From: Mucilaginibacter mali
Lineage (GTDB): Bacteria; Bacteroidota; Bacteroidia; Sphingobacteriales; Sphingobacteriaceae
NCBI RefSeq assembly: GCF_013283875.1
Contig: NZ_CP054139.1
Span: 5,980,098-6,044,097 of the forward strand
DNA: 64,000 nucleotides
Direction of reading: 5' to 3'
Below are positions 34,017 through 43,023 of this stretch, in pieces. Under the pieces are notes generated by a model. That model was not told the DNA's origin. It was given only the letters and a program-made list of their open reading frames with translations, and searched no databases. Every line of letters begins with the position of its first letter. The stretch's first letter is position 1. The translations under genes and the position numbers were made by a program.

Positions 34017-36146
34017 ATGCAGCCGGAAAAATTTTATTATGACAACAAGATCGTCCGAAATTTTGGTATCGCTACCGTAGTTTGGGGCATTATCGGTATG
34101 ACCGTGGGGCTGATCGCAGCTATACAGTTATACCACCCAGCAGCCAATATGGGCAACCAGTATACGACTTTTGGGCGTATCAGGCCCCTGCACACCAACG
34201 CGGTTATCTTTGCCTTCGTCGGCAACGCGATATTTATGGGCGTTTATTATTCCCTTCAGCGTTTGCTGAAGGCCCGTATGTTCAGTGATGTACTGAGCCA
34301 GATTCATTTCTGGGGCTGGCAGCTGATCATTCTTTCCGCCGTAGCTACGCTGCCATTAGGGATCACCACCTCGCACGAATATGCTGAACTGGAATGGCCG
34401 ATCGATATTGCCATTACAATTATCTGGGTGGTCTTCGGCTGGAATATGTTCGGCACCATTTTTAAACGTCGCGAACGGCACCTGTATGTAGCCATCTGGT
34501 TCTATATCGCCACTTTCGTCACCATCGCCGTATTACACATAGTGAACTCATTTGAGCTGCCGGTTAGCTGGTTTAAAAGCTATATGGTATATGCCGGAGT
34601 TCAAGACGCCCTGGTACAATGGTGGTATGGACACAATGCCGTGGCGTTCTTTTTGACAACCCCTTACCTGGGTATGATGTATTACTTCCTGCCCAAAATG
34701 GCTAACCGCCCGATCTATTCCTATAAACTGAGTATCCTGCACTTCTGGGCGCTGATCTTTATCTATATCTGGGCTGGACCTCACCATTTATTATATACTA
34801 CTTTACCAGGCTGGGCACAGTCACTGGGTGTGGCCTTTTCCATCATGCTGCTCGCTCCAAGCTGGGGTGGTATGATCAACGGCCTGCTAACCCTGCGCGG
34901 AGCCTGGGACAAAGTACGTGACGATGTCGTGCTAAAATTCATGGTGGTAGGTCTGACCGCTTATGGTATGGCAACCTTCGAAGGTCCGATGCTTTCCCTG
35001 AAACAGGTAAACGCGATCGGCCACTTTACCGACTGGATCATTGCCCATGTACACGTTGGGGCTTTAGGCTGGAACGGCTTTTTAACATTCGCCATTCTGT
35101 ACTGGCTGATCCCACGCATATACAAGACGGAACTGTTCTCCAAAAAGCTCGCTGCTTTCCATTTCTGGATCGGCACCCTGGGCATCATTTTCTATGCCGT
35201 ACCCATGTACTGGGCCGGGTTTACCCAAGGGCTGATGCTTAAAGAATTCACCGCCGAAGGGATGTTAAAATATCCGAATTTTCTGGAAACCACTTTCCGA
35301 ATTATTCCAATGCACATCATGCGTTCTATTGGCGGCACGCTATACCTAACCGGTGTGATCGCGATGGCTTACAATCTGGTCCGTACCGCATTATCTGGTA
35401 AACTGGTAGCCAATGAGGCCGCACAGGCCATGCCGCTGGAACCCATTCAAAAATCGGCGGCTGATCAGGAAACCTGGCACCGTGTGCTGGAACGCCGCCC
35501 GATCCAACTGATGATCGCCGCACTGCTGGTGATCCTGGTTGGTACGTTTGTCGAGCTGATGCCGACACTGACCATATCTGCGAACATCCCAACGATCGCC
35601 AGTGTCAAACCTTACACGCCTTTGGAACTTGAAGGACGTGATCTTTATATCCGCGAAGGTTGCTCCAACTGTCACTCGCAGACCATCCGTCCATTCCGTT
35701 CGGAGACGGAACGCTACGGGGAATACAGCAAGGCAGGTGAATTCGTTTATGACCACCCGTTCCTGTGGGGTTCCAAACGAACCGGTCCCGACCTTGCCCG
35801 TATCGGTGGAAAATACGGCAATGCCTGGCATTATAATCACCTGATGGACCCGCGCCTGATGTCACCGGGCAGCATCATGCCTAACTACGACTGGCTGATC
35901 TCGCAGAACCTGGATACCAGCCTGACGGCTGCTAAGATCCGCGCGATGCAGAAACTGGGCGTGCCCTACCCGGCAGATTACGATAAGCAGGCAAACAGTG
36001 ACCTGGATAAACAAGCCAAAGAGATCGCCGAGAACCTGCATGCAGACCATATCAAAGTAAAAAGCACTAAAGAGATCGTCGCCATCATTGCCTACCTGCA
36101 GCGTTTGGGAACCGATATCAAAGCCAATAAAACCGCCAATAAGTAA
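34017..36146 (+). CDS. ccoNO: cbb3 cytochrome c oxidase, fused subunits CcoN-CcoO
   Basis: 709 residues combining both catalytic subunits, as is usual in Bacteroidota. The CcoN part (about 1-480) has 12 helices with heme and CuB ligands: His in IRPLHTNAVIF, WWYGHNAVAFF, the HH of AGPHHLLYT and the pair in IAHVHVGALGWN. After a membrane anchor the CcoO part carries a c-type heme motif CSNCH (C549) and a Met ligand likely in SIMPNYDWL. The complex reduces O2 with very high affinity and pumps protons at the inner membrane. Confidence 0.97.
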   Translation: MQPEKFYYDNKIVRNFGIATVVWGIIGMTVGLIAAIQLYHPAANMGNQYTTFGRIRPLHTNAVIFAFVGNAIFMGVYYSLQRLLKARMFSDVLSQIHFWGWQLIILSAVATLPLGITTSHEYAELEWPIDIAITIIWVVFGWNMFGTIFKRRERHLYVAIWFYIATFVTIAVLHIVNSFELPVSWFKSYMVYAGVQDALVQWWYGHNAVAFFLTTPYLGMMYYFLPKMANRPIYSYKLSILHFWALIFIYIWAGPHHLLYTTLPGWAQSLGVAFSIMLLAPSWGGMINGLLTLRGAWDKVRDDVVLKFMVVGLTAYGMATFEGPMLSLKQVNAIGHFTDWIIAHVHVGALGWNGFLTFAILYWLIPRIYKTELFSKKLAAFHFWIGTLGIIFYAVPMYWAGFTQGLMLKEFTAEGMLKYPNFLETTFRIIPMHIMRSIGGTLYLTGVIAMAYNLVRTALSGKLVANEAAQAMPLEPIQKSAADQETWHRVLERRPIQLMIAALLVILVGTFVELMPTLTISANIPTIASVKPYTPLELEGRDLYIREGCSNCHSQTIRPFRSETERYGEYSKAGEFVYDHPFLWGSKRTGPDLARIGGKYGNAWHYNHLMDPRLMSPGSIMPNYDWLISQNLDTSLTAAKIRAMQKLGVPYPADYDKQANSDLDKQAKEIAENLHADHIKVKSTKEIVAIIAYLQRLGTDIKANKTANK

Positions 36147-36150
36147 GACT

Positions 36151-36342
36151 ATGTTTAAGCAATTCACCGAACACCTGTCAGGAAACCAGATCTATTTGCT
36201 GGCCTCTCTATGGATTTTCCTGGTATTCTTTATCGTCGTAGCCGTTCTCCTGGTCCGTATCAGGAAAGCACACATCGATTATATGGGCGGTCTTCCGCTG
36301 GAAGACAACCTGATCAGCTCACCACAAAACAGCCAGCCATGA
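36151..36342 (+). CDS. ccoQ: CcoQ-like small membrane subunit
   Basis: 63 residues from ATG 36151 (MFKQFTEHLSGNQIYLL) with one transmembrane helix (LWIFLVFFIVVAVLLV) and a short polar tail. Size, topology and position between ccoNO and ccoP match CcoQ/FixQ, which stabilises the oxidase. The ATG at 36088 is inside ccoNO in another frame and is rejected. It overlaps ccoP by ATGA. Confidence 0.85.
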   Translation: MFKQFTEHLSGNQIYLLASLWIFLVFFIVVAVLLVRIRKAHIDYMGGLPLEDNLISSPQNSQP

Positions 36343-37250
36343 AAAAGATAAACACCCTGATTTTTATTCTTTGTGCACCCTTGTTGTCCTTAGCCGGTAC
36401 GGCCACAGAAGGCAGCCTGCTTTCCGGAGAAACCAAAAACCAGGCCGCCTACTGGCTGATCGGTATTATGCTTTTCCTGTTCCTGATTGTGGTGCTGGTC
36501 CTGGTCCGCACCATCAAAGTGATGACACGCATTATCTTTAAATACCAGGGCACCAGCGAAGAGGAGATCATCGCCAAAGAGCGGGCTGCTAAGGCACCAA
36601 AAAAAGCGCCCAAGCCAAAGAACGAGGTACTGCTGAAACTGATGTCGCTGAAACCCATGTCGGAAGAAAAGTCGTTGCTGATCGAGCATGATTATGACGG
36701 CATCCAGGAACTGAATAACCCGACGCCGGCTTGGTTTATGTGGCTCTTTTACGGTACCATCGCCTTTGGCGTATGCTATATCCTGATCTACCATGTGTTC
36801 AACCTGGCGCCGCTGCAATACCAGGAATACCGCAACGAAATGGCCCAGGCCGATATTGCCAAGAAAGAGTACCTGAGTAAAGCGGCCAATCGTGTGGACG
36901 AGAATACGGTCAAGCTGGTTCATGACCCGGCCGTTATTGCCGCGGGCGGGGCTATTTTTAAAACAACCTGCGCCGCCTGTCATGGTGATCATGCGCAGGG
37001 GAACGTAGGGCCTAACCTGACCGACGATTACTGGCTGCATGGCGGAAAGATCAACGAGATTTTCAAGACCATCAAATATGGCGTTGCCGCTAAAGGTATG
37101 CCGACCTGGGAAAAACAGCTTTCGCCGAAACAGATCTCCGACGTAGCCAACTTTATCAAATCCATACACGGGACGAACCCGGCTAACCCGAAAGCGCCGC
37201 AGGGCGAGAAGGAAGCACCGGACGAACCTCAAAAAATAGCCTCTAAATAA
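36339..37250 (+). CDS. ccoP: cbb3 oxidase subunit CcoP with one c-type heme
   Basis: 303 residues. A possible signal sequence, a transmembrane helix (WLIGIMLFLFLIVVLVLV), a Lys/Pro-rich cytoplasmic loop, a second helix (FMWLFYGTIAFGVCYILIY) and then a cytochrome c domain with heme motif CAACH (C211) and Met in KGMPTWEKQL. Proteobacterial CcoP has two hemes; one is normal for Bacteroidota. A start at 36210 is out of frame with CcoQ and rejected. It passes electrons from soluble cytochromes to CcoO. Confidence 0.95.
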   Translation: MKKINTLIFILCAPLLSLAGTATEGSLLSGETKNQAAYWLIGIMLFLFLIVVLVLVRTIKVMTRIIFKYQGTSEEEIIAKERAAKAPKKAPKPKNEVLLKLMSLKPMSEEKSLLIEHDYDGIQELNNPTPAWFMWLFYGTIAFGVCYILIYHVFNLAPLQYQEYRNEMAQADIAKKEYLSKAANRVDENTVKLVHDPAVIAAGGAIFKTTCAACHGDHAQGNVGPNLTDDYWLHGGKINEIFKTIKYGVAAKGMPTWEKQLSPKQISDVANFIKSIHGTNPANPKAPQGEKEAPDEPQKIASK

Positions 37251-37251
37251 T

Positions 37252-38628
37252 ATGATCATGGACGTATCAGCGGATGTACAGGCGGGAAAGAGAAAGTGGA
37301 TGTATCCGCTGATCCGCCAGGGTCGGTTCTATCGCTGGCGCAGTTACCTGAGCTATGTGTACCTGATCTTCTTTTTTACTGGACCATTTGTCAGGATCGG
37401 GGGACAGCCGCTGCTGCTGCTCAACTTTATGGATCGCCAATTCGTGATCTTAGGACAGGCCTTCTGGCCGCAGGACATTTTCCTGTTCGTGCTGGCTTCC
37501 CTCATTTTCCTGGTGTGCATCGTCCTGTTCACCATTGCCTTCGGCCGCATCTTTTGCGGCTGGATTTGCCCGCAGACCATTTTTATGGAAATGGTGTTCC
37601 GGCGGATCGAAGTCTGGATCGAGGGCGAACCGGCAGCCCGGAAAAAACTGGATGCTGGTCCCTGGACCAAAGAGAAGATCTGGAAGAAATCGCTGAAACA
37701 TGTGATCTTCGTGTTCATTTCCTTTTTGATCGCCAATACCTTCCTGGCGTACCTGATTGGCAGCCCGGCTTTGTTGAGGATCATGACCGAACCGATAGCG
37801 CAGCACCTGACCGGATTTATCAGCATTTGGGTATTTACCTTTGTGTTTTACTTGATTTATAGCCAGGTACGCGAAATCGTCTGTACCATGATCTGTCCTT
37901 ATGGCCGGCTGCAAAGCGTCCTGATCGACGAACATACGCTGGTTGTGGCCTACGATGAAGTTCGCGGTGAACCCCGTGGAAAGCTACAGAAGAATGCGGA
38001 CGTACTGAACCTGCACGGTGATTGCGTCGACTGCGGACTTTGCGTCGCAGTTTGCCCGACAGGCATCGATATCCGAAAAGGAACTCAGCTGGAATGTATC
38101 AATTGTACCGCTTGTATCGACGCCTGTGATCAGGTGATGGACAAGATCCATAAACCACGCAACCTGATCGGCTATTTTTCCGAGAACATGATCCATGCCA
38201 AGGAAAAGCCGTCCTTTACGACCCGTATGAAGGCTTATGCGGCGGTGATCACCGTCCTGTTCTGTGTGCTGGGCTATTTCGTTTTTAGCCGAAGCGATAT
38301 GGATATGACCGTTTTACGCGGCGCCGGCATGCTTTACCAGGAGCAGCCGGGTGGAATGATCAGCAACATTTATAATGCAGAGATCATTAATAAGACCAAT
38401 AATGACCGGAAAATCCGAATTGTCGCCGATAACCCGGACATCCGGATCAAGTATATCCAGGCGCCATCGACCGTGGCCAAAGGGGGAATGGTCAAAGCCA
38501 TGTTCTTTGTAATGATCCCGGCAAGGGATATACATACCGCCAAAACCGATATCCAACTGCAACTGATTTTTAATAACCAGGTCATTCAAACAGTGAAAAC
38601 TGCTTTTGTGGGACCTCCAAATAATTAA
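37252..38628 (+). CDS. ccoG: CcoG/FixG/RdxA ferredoxin-like membrane protein
   Basis: 458 residues with four to five helices and polyferredoxin motifs: GWICPQTIFMEMVFRRIE, CTMICPYGRLQ, CVDCGLCVAVCPTGIDIRKG and CINCTACIDACDQVM, enough for two 4Fe-4S clusters. The C-terminal 110 residues form an Ig-like periplasmic domain. CcoG reduces Cu(II) to Cu(I) during cbb3 oxidase assembly. ATG 37258 is an alternative start. It follows ccoP by one base. Confidence 0.95.
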   Translation: MIMDVSADVQAGKRKWMYPLIRQGRFYRWRSYLSYVYLIFFFTGPFVRIGGQPLLLLNFMDRQFVILGQAFWPQDIFLFVLASLIFLVCIVLFTIAFGRIFCGWICPQTIFMEMVFRRIEVWIEGEPAARKKLDAGPWTKEKIWKKSLKHVIFVFISFLIANTFLAYLIGSPALLRIMTEPIAQHLTGFISIWVFTFVFYLIYSQVREIVCTMICPYGRLQSVLIDEHTLVVAYDEVRGEPRGKLQKNADVLNLHGDCVDCGLCVAVCPTGIDIRKGTQLECINCTACIDACDQVMDKIHKPRNLIGYFSENMIHAKEKPSFTTRMKAYAAVITVLFCVLGYFVFSRSDMDMTVLRGAGMLYQEQPGGMISNIYNAEIINKTNNDRKIRIVADNPDIRIKYIQAPSTVAKGGMVKAMFFVMIPARDIHTAKTDIQLQLIFNNQVIQTVKTAFVGPPNN

Positions 38629-38631
38629 GCT

Positions 38632-39054
38632 ATGAACTGGGGAAAAGGACTGATCGCCGGAATGATCATATTTATACTTTTTATAACGGCCATGGGCGTA
38701 AAGATGTTCATGCTACCGGGTGACGATTACGATCATCAGTATTATGAGAAAGGCCTGACCTTTAACCGGGATTATGACCGGGAAAAGCAAGTTACGACCG
38801 ACCAGGCCGCTCCCGTGATCGAACAAGTTGGTCAAAACCTGGTACTAACCTTTAAAACCCCGCTGACCGGTACGATCCGTTTTGAGCGGCCATCGGATCA
38901 GCTTCAGGACCGCTCGTTTCCTCTGCAGCCGGATGCGGATAATAGCGTATTGCTTCCAATAAATAAGCTGGCAACTGGTAAATGGCAGCTGACGCTGAAC
39001 TGGCAGCATCAGAGCAAGGACTATTTATACCACCAGGAGATCACCATCCGATGA
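38632..39054 (+). CDS. ccoH: CcoH/FixH assembly protein
   Basis: 140 residues: an N-terminal membrane anchor (GLIAGMIIFILFITAMGVKM) and a periplasmic FixH-like beta domain beginning DDYDHQYYEKGLTFNRDYDR, the typical FixH pattern. CcoH remains bound to cbb3 oxidase and helps assembly. Its stop overlaps the next start (ATGA at 39051-39054). Confidence 0.9.
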   Translation: MNWGKGLIAGMIIFILFITAMGVKMFMLPGDDYDHQYYEKGLTFNRDYDREKQVTTDQAAPVIEQVGQNLVLTFKTPLTGTIRFERPSDQLQDRSFPLQPDADNSVLLPINKLATGKWQLTLNWQHQSKDYLYHQEITIR

Positions 39055-39740
39055 GTACTACAGAAATCGCCTTCTTTATCGGCCTGTTCGGCAGCGTTCA
39101 TTGTATTGGCATGTGCGGGCCACTGGCTTTTTCCATACCTTCTTTTCATGTTCAGTGGTGGCGGGTGGTCTTGGATAAGGTGATCTACAATTGCGGACGC
39201 CTCCTGTCTTATACAGTGCTGGGCCTTTTGATCGGCCTGCTGGGCAGGCAGCTCTGGCTGCTCGGCTTGCAGCAGGGCGTCAGCATTCTGAGCGGACTGC
39301 TGATCATGGGTGCGGGATTTTCCCGTATCCTGAAGCTCCGTTTTACGCAAAGCCCCCGCCTGACCAAGGTGCTTCAACCCCTGAATAAATTAATCGCTTA
39401 TGCTTTGCAGCACCAGGCCGGGCATCTTATCGTAGGTATCCTTAATGGTTTCCTGCCCTGCGGCTTTGTTTATATCGCGCTGGTGGGCGCAGTTAATACC
39501 GGAACACCCGGAGACTCTGCCGCCTATATGTTCTGGTTTGGCTTCGGCACTTTTCCGCTGATGCTGGCCGCTACGATCAGTTCCGGATTGGTAGGCCCGG
39601 TACTTCGCCGTCGAATCAATAAAGGCATACCGTATTTAATGGTCTGCCTGGGGATCTGGTTCACTCTTAGGGGACTGGCGCTGGACATCCCGTACTTCAG
39701 TCCCGCCAAACAGGCAAGCGGCGTGGCGGTCTGCCATTAA
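39051..39740 (+). CDS. SafE/DsbD-like membrane transporter of the cco locus
   Basis: 229 residues from ATG 39051, six hydrophobic helices. The first helix has FGSVHCIGMCGPLA, the H-C-x-G-M-C-G-P signature of the TauE/SafE-DsbD_2 transporter group, and a second conserved segment is NGFLPCGFVYIALVGAV. Bacterial cco loci often end with this gene, and a role in copper or thiol transport for oxidase assembly is suspected. The start at 38982 lies within ccoH and is rejected. Confidence 0.85.
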   Translation: MSTTEIAFFIGLFGSVHCIGMCGPLAFSIPSFHVQWWRVVLDKVIYNCGRLLSYTVLGLLIGLLGRQLWLLGLQQGVSILSGLLIMGAGFSRILKLRFTQSPRLTKVLQPLNKLIAYALQHQAGHLIVGILNGFLPCGFVYIALVGAVNTGTPGDSAAYMFWFGFGTFPLMLAATISSGLVGPVLRRRINKGIPYLMVCLGIWFTLRGLALDIPYFSPAKQASGVAVCH

Positions 39741-39760
39741 CCACTCTAATTCAATAGCAT

Positions 39761-40474
39761 ATGCTAAGGCATCTAGGCAAAAGGCGCTCCTTCCGGCATA
39801 ATTTCAAATTAGCGGTCCTGCTCAGCCTGACCGCTGGATTTATCAATGCGGCCGGGTTCATTGCTTTCGGTGTTTTGACGACCAACGTAACCGGGCACGC
39901 CGCCCTGTTCGCCGAACAGGCCGCTACCCTGCAGTGGGCCACCGCACAAATGATCGCCCTCTGGATGCTGCTTTTTTTACTTGACGCTTATAGCTTCTCC
40001 CTGATCATCTCGGCTATTGGCCGCGACCGCCGGTTCGCTTATGTTGTACCTGTCTTACTGGAAATCACAGTGTTGTCCACCGAAAAGGTATCCGCAGGAA
40101 TACTGCGTGATAGTTGCGCCGGCAGACTTTTATTCATTATGATGGGCATGCAAAATGCCATGGTTTCACTCGTTTCCGATTCCGTAGTCAGGACCACGCA
40201 TTTGACCGGCACTTTTACCGATCTTGGGATCGAACTCGCGGACTGGTGCAAAGGTGGTGATCTGCAGAGAATGGCTATTTCGGGGATCAAACTCCGGCTA
40301 AGTATTATTTTGTGCTTTCTGACCGGTGCGATCTTTTTCAGAAGGTTCCATTTCCCGGCATTTTATATCCCTGTTTTGTTACTGGCCGGTATGCTTGCCT
40401 ATGATATTTTAAGTATCCCGGTCCGCCGGAAGCTGCTTCGCTTCAACGAACGGCAGGCCGGCACCGGAAAGTGA
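39761..40474 (+). CDS. DUF1275 (YoaK-like) membrane protein
   Basis: 237 residues with about six helices. The N-terminal segment AVLLSLTAGFINAAGFIAFG followed by TNVTGH and the later MGMQNAMVSLVSDSVVRTTH then LTGTFTDLGIELA are the two conserved repeats of DUF1275. The function is unknown. It follows the transporter gene by 20 bp. Its TGA stop (40472-40474) is also the left half-site of the operator for the next gene. Confidence 0.85.
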   Translation: MLRHLGKRRSFRHNFKLAVLLSLTAGFINAAGFIAFGVLTTNVTGHAALFAEQAATLQWATAQMIALWMLLFLLDAYSFSLIISAIGRDRRFAYVVPVLLEITVLSTEKVSAGILRDSCAGRLLFIMMGMQNAMVSLVSDSVVRTTHLTGTFTDLGIELADWCKGGDLQRMAISGIKLRLSIILCFLTGAIFFRRFHFPAFYIPVLLLAGMLAYDILSIPVRRKLLRFNERQAGTGK

Positions 40475-40536
40475 TTTCAATCATTTTTGATAAGGGATTG
40501 GGTCATGGTTCGCCTGGCCGCTACCAGGGATATTTG
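40472..40536 (+). promoter_or_regulatory. CRP/FNR-type operator and promoter of the 40556-43002 unit
   Basis: GAAAGTGATTTCAATCATTT, core TGA-N6-TCA at 40472-40483, with the first TGA being the stop codon of the DUF1275 gene. The -7-like element GATATTTG starts at 40529, 51.5 bp from the centre. Confidence 0.6.
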
Positions 40537-40555
40537 TTTTATAAAATATCAGATC

Positions 40556-40900
40556 ATGGAACAAACGATAAGCGCCAGCCGCTGGCCGACCCAAAGCGGA
40601 CAAAAGATTAACCTGCAAAACCTGCACCAAAAATTCAACGCTTTCTGCGACAGCCAGGCCGGTAACCGTACCGCATGGTTCCTGTTTGCACTGGTCTTCC
40701 AGGGCGTATTTTTTCTACCGTTACCGGCGGTGCTGATCTATTACTTTGATGCTCCGGTTGCCGTACTGGCCATAACACTCGGGCTGTTCTTTGCCAATAT
40801 CATCGCCGGAATGGGCGGTGCGGGTATCCGTACCCTGCTCGGCTTTTTTGCCGCCAGCCTGGTGACCAACCTATTAATGTTCATCTTATTTCTCCTCTAA
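40556..40900 (+). CDS. Small two- to three-helix membrane protein
   Basis: 114 residues from ATG 40556, chosen because the promoter at 40529-40536 rules out the ATG at 40487. A 45-residue polar N-terminus precedes three hydrophobic stretches (WFLFALVFQGVFFLPLPAVL, VAVLAITLGLFFANIIAGM, TLLGFFAASLVTNLLMFILF). No family recognised. It is the first gene of a unit with alcohol dehydrogenase and ferrochelatase. Confidence 0.7.
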   Translation: MEQTISASRWPTQSGQKINLQNLHQKFNAFCDSQAGNRTAWFLFALVFQGVFFLPLPAVLIYYFDAPVAVLAITLGLFFANIIAGMGGAGIRTLLGFFAASLVTNLLMFILFLL

Positions 40901-40912
40901 AAACTTATAGTA

Positions 40913-41947
40913 ATGATCCCTAAAACCATGAAAGCTGCAGTGATCCGGGAATTCGGACAACCGCTGCATATTGAAGAAGTACCCGTAAAGATGCCTTCAG
41001 ACGACCAGATCCTGGTACGTGTTGTGGCCTGTGGTGTTTGCCATACCGACCTGCATGCCTGCAACGGCGACTGGCCGGTAAAACCCCATCTGCCGTTGGT
41101 CCCCGGCCATGAAGCCATCGGCTATGTAGAGGCGACCGGCGCGCGTGTGACCAGTGTTAAACAGGGAGATATTGTCGGCGTTCCCTGGCTTTATAGCGCG
41201 TGCGGCTGCTGTGAATTTTGCATCACCGGTTGGGAAACCCTTTGCGGGACCCAACAGAACGGTGGTTATAGCGTTGACGGTGGATTTGCGGAATATGTGC
41301 TGGCTGACCCGCGTTATGTAGCGCATTTTCCGGCAGGCATTGATTTCGCTGAAATGGCCCCCATTATTTGTGCCGGCGTGACTGTTTATAAAGGCTTAAA
41401 AGAAACCGAGGTAAAGCCCGGCGAATGGGTGGCGATTTCCGGCATCGGCGGCTTAGGTCACCTGGCCGTGCAATATGCCAAAGCCATGGGCATGCATGTA
41501 GCGGCGATCGATGTATCAGATGATAAGCTGGCGCTGGCCCGCGAACTGGGTGCCGATCTGACCGTTAATGCCCTGAAGGAAGATCCTGGCGCTTACCTGC
41601 AAAAACAGGCGGGTGGCATGCACGGGGTACTCGTGACCGCAGTATCACCGATCGCTTTTGAACAGGGCATTTCCGCCCTCCGCCGCAAAGGCACCATAGC
41701 CCTCAACGGCCTGCCGAAGGGTAGCTTTGACCTGTCCATCTTCGATACCGTACTCAACCGCTATACAGTGCGCGGCTCGATCGTAGGCACCCGCAAGGAT
41801 ATGCAGGAAGCTGTGGCTTTTGCTGTGGAAGGTAAGGTAAAAGCAACCATTCACAAAGCAAAGCTCGAAGATATCAATGATGTTTTTGACCAGATGAAGG
41901 CAGGAAAGATCGATGGCCGGATCGTGCTGGAGATCGGTCAGCCCTGA
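40913..41947 (+). CDS. adhP: Zinc-dependent alcohol dehydrogenase, AdhP-like
   Basis: 344 residues of the medium-chain dehydrogenase family. Catalytic zinc ligands are in CGVCHTDLHACNGDW and the His/Glu of PGHEAIGYV; the structural zinc site is CGCCEFCITGWETLC; the NAD-binding turn is ISGIGGLGHLAVQYA. This is the AdhP/Adh1 group that interconverts ethanol and acetaldehyde. Under oxygen limitation it would help recycle NADH. It lies 12 bp after the small membrane protein gene. Confidence 0.92.
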   Translation: MIPKTMKAAVIREFGQPLHIEEVPVKMPSDDQILVRVVACGVCHTDLHACNGDWPVKPHLPLVPGHEAIGYVEATGARVTSVKQGDIVGVPWLYSACGCCEFCITGWETLCGTQQNGGYSVDGGFAEYVLADPRYVAHFPAGIDFAEMAPIICAGVTVYKGLKETEVKPGEWVAISGIGGLGHLAVQYAKAMGMHVAAIDVSDDKLALARELGADLTVNALKEDPGAYLQKQAGGMHGVLVTAVSPIAFEQGISALRRKGTIALNGLPKGSFDLSIFDTVLNRYTVRGSIVGTRKDMQEAVAFAVEGKVKATIHKAKLEDINDVFDQMKAGKIDGRIVLEIGQP

Positions 41948-41958
41948 ATTTAATAAAT

Positions 41959-43002
41959 ATGGCAAAAGGTATTTTGTTGGTCAACCTGGGGACGCCGGAT
42001 AGTCCCTCGGTTCGCGATGTCAGGAAATACCTGGCCGAGTTTTTAATGGATCCCCGGGTGATCGACATTGCGCCGCTAGCGCGCCTGTTGCTTGTCCGGG
42101 GCATCATTGTGCCCTTTCGCGGTCCGCGGTCCGCTAAACTTTACCGCGATATCTGGGACCAGGACCATGGCTCACCTTTGTTGCACTGGAGCCGCCTGCA
42201 GCAAAAGCAGCTGGCGGAGAACCTGGGCTCGGAATACGTGGTCGAGCTGGCCATGCGCTACCAAAATCCCTCACTGGAAAATGCCTTGGAGAACCTCCGC
42301 CGGAAAGGCGTGGATTCCATCCGTGTGATACCGATGTTCCCGCAATATGCCTCAGCCACCACCGGTTCCGTCATCGCCCGTGTAATGGAGCTCATACGCC
42401 GCTGGCCGGTCATCCTGCCCGTTACGTTTACAGGCGCTTTTTATGATCATCCGTTGTTGGTAAAGGCATTTGCAGCCAAAGCCAGGGCTTATCGTCAGGA
42501 GGACCACGATCACGTGCTTTTCAGTTTCCATGGATTACCTCTCCGCCAGCTGCAACAGGCGGACCCTCAAGGTCACCACTGCGGGCAAAAGCCAGGTTGC
42601 TGTAATTCCATTGGTCCGGAAAATAAACACTGCTATGCCGCACAATGCCACCGTACGGCTGCACTTGTTGCGGCCGAATTAGGTATTCCCGCTTCAAAAT
42701 ATACGGTTTGCTTTCAGTCCCGCCTGGGTAAAGCCGAATGGATACGCCCTTATGCAACGACGGTGATCAGCGGTTTGGCCGCTGCCCGTACCGAACGCCT
42801 GCTGGTGTTTAGCCCGTCTTTTGTAACGGATTGCCTGGAAACGATTGAAGAGATCGGTAAAGAATATTTGGAATACTTCCGCAAGGAAGGCGGAAAGGAA
42901 TTACAGCTGGTCGAAGGACTAAATGACAGCGCGCTTTTTGCTGACCTACTGACCTTGCTGGCAATAGATCAAGCGGAATTCAGCATGGCGATCTGGGCCT
43001 GA
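41959..43002 (+). CDS. hemH: Ferrochelatase
   Basis: 347 residues. The family opening KGILLVNLGTPDSPSVRDVR is clear, as is the catalytic His in VLFSFHGLPLRQ and the later Glu in CLETIEEIGKE. A Cys-rich insertion (HHCGQKPGCCNSIGPENKHC) may bind an Fe-S cluster, as in some other bacterial ferrochelatases. The enzyme inserts Fe(II) into protoporphyrin (or coproporphyrin in other lineages). Its last codons form one arm of an 18-bp inverted repeat with the convergent hemN gene. Confidence 0.95.
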   Translation: MAKGILLVNLGTPDSPSVRDVRKYLAEFLMDPRVIDIAPLARLLLVRGIIVPFRGPRSAKLYRDIWDQDHGSPLLHWSRLQQKQLAENLGSEYVVELAMRYQNPSLENALENLRRKGVDSIRVIPMFPQYASATTGSVIARVMELIRRWPVILPVTFTGAFYDHPLLVKAFAAKARAYRQEDHDHVLFSFHGLPLRQLQQADPQGHHCGQKPGCCNSIGPENKHCYAAQCHRTAALVAAELGIPASKYTVCFQSRLGKAEWIRPYATTVISGLAAARTERLLVFSPSFVTDCLETIEEIGKEYLEYFRKEGGKELQLVEGLNDSALFADLLTLLAIDQAEFSMAIWA

Positions 43003-43023
43003 GCTCAGATCGCCATGCTGAAT
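42978..43023. repeat. 18-bp perfect inverted repeat across the hemH and hemN 3' ends
   Basis: ATTCAGCATGGCGATCTG (42978-42995) and its exact complement (43006-43023) flank a 10-base spacer holding both stop codons. As a result HemH ends FSMAIWA and HemN ends FSMAI. It could act as a bidirectional terminator, although no T-run follows. Confidence 0.85.
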
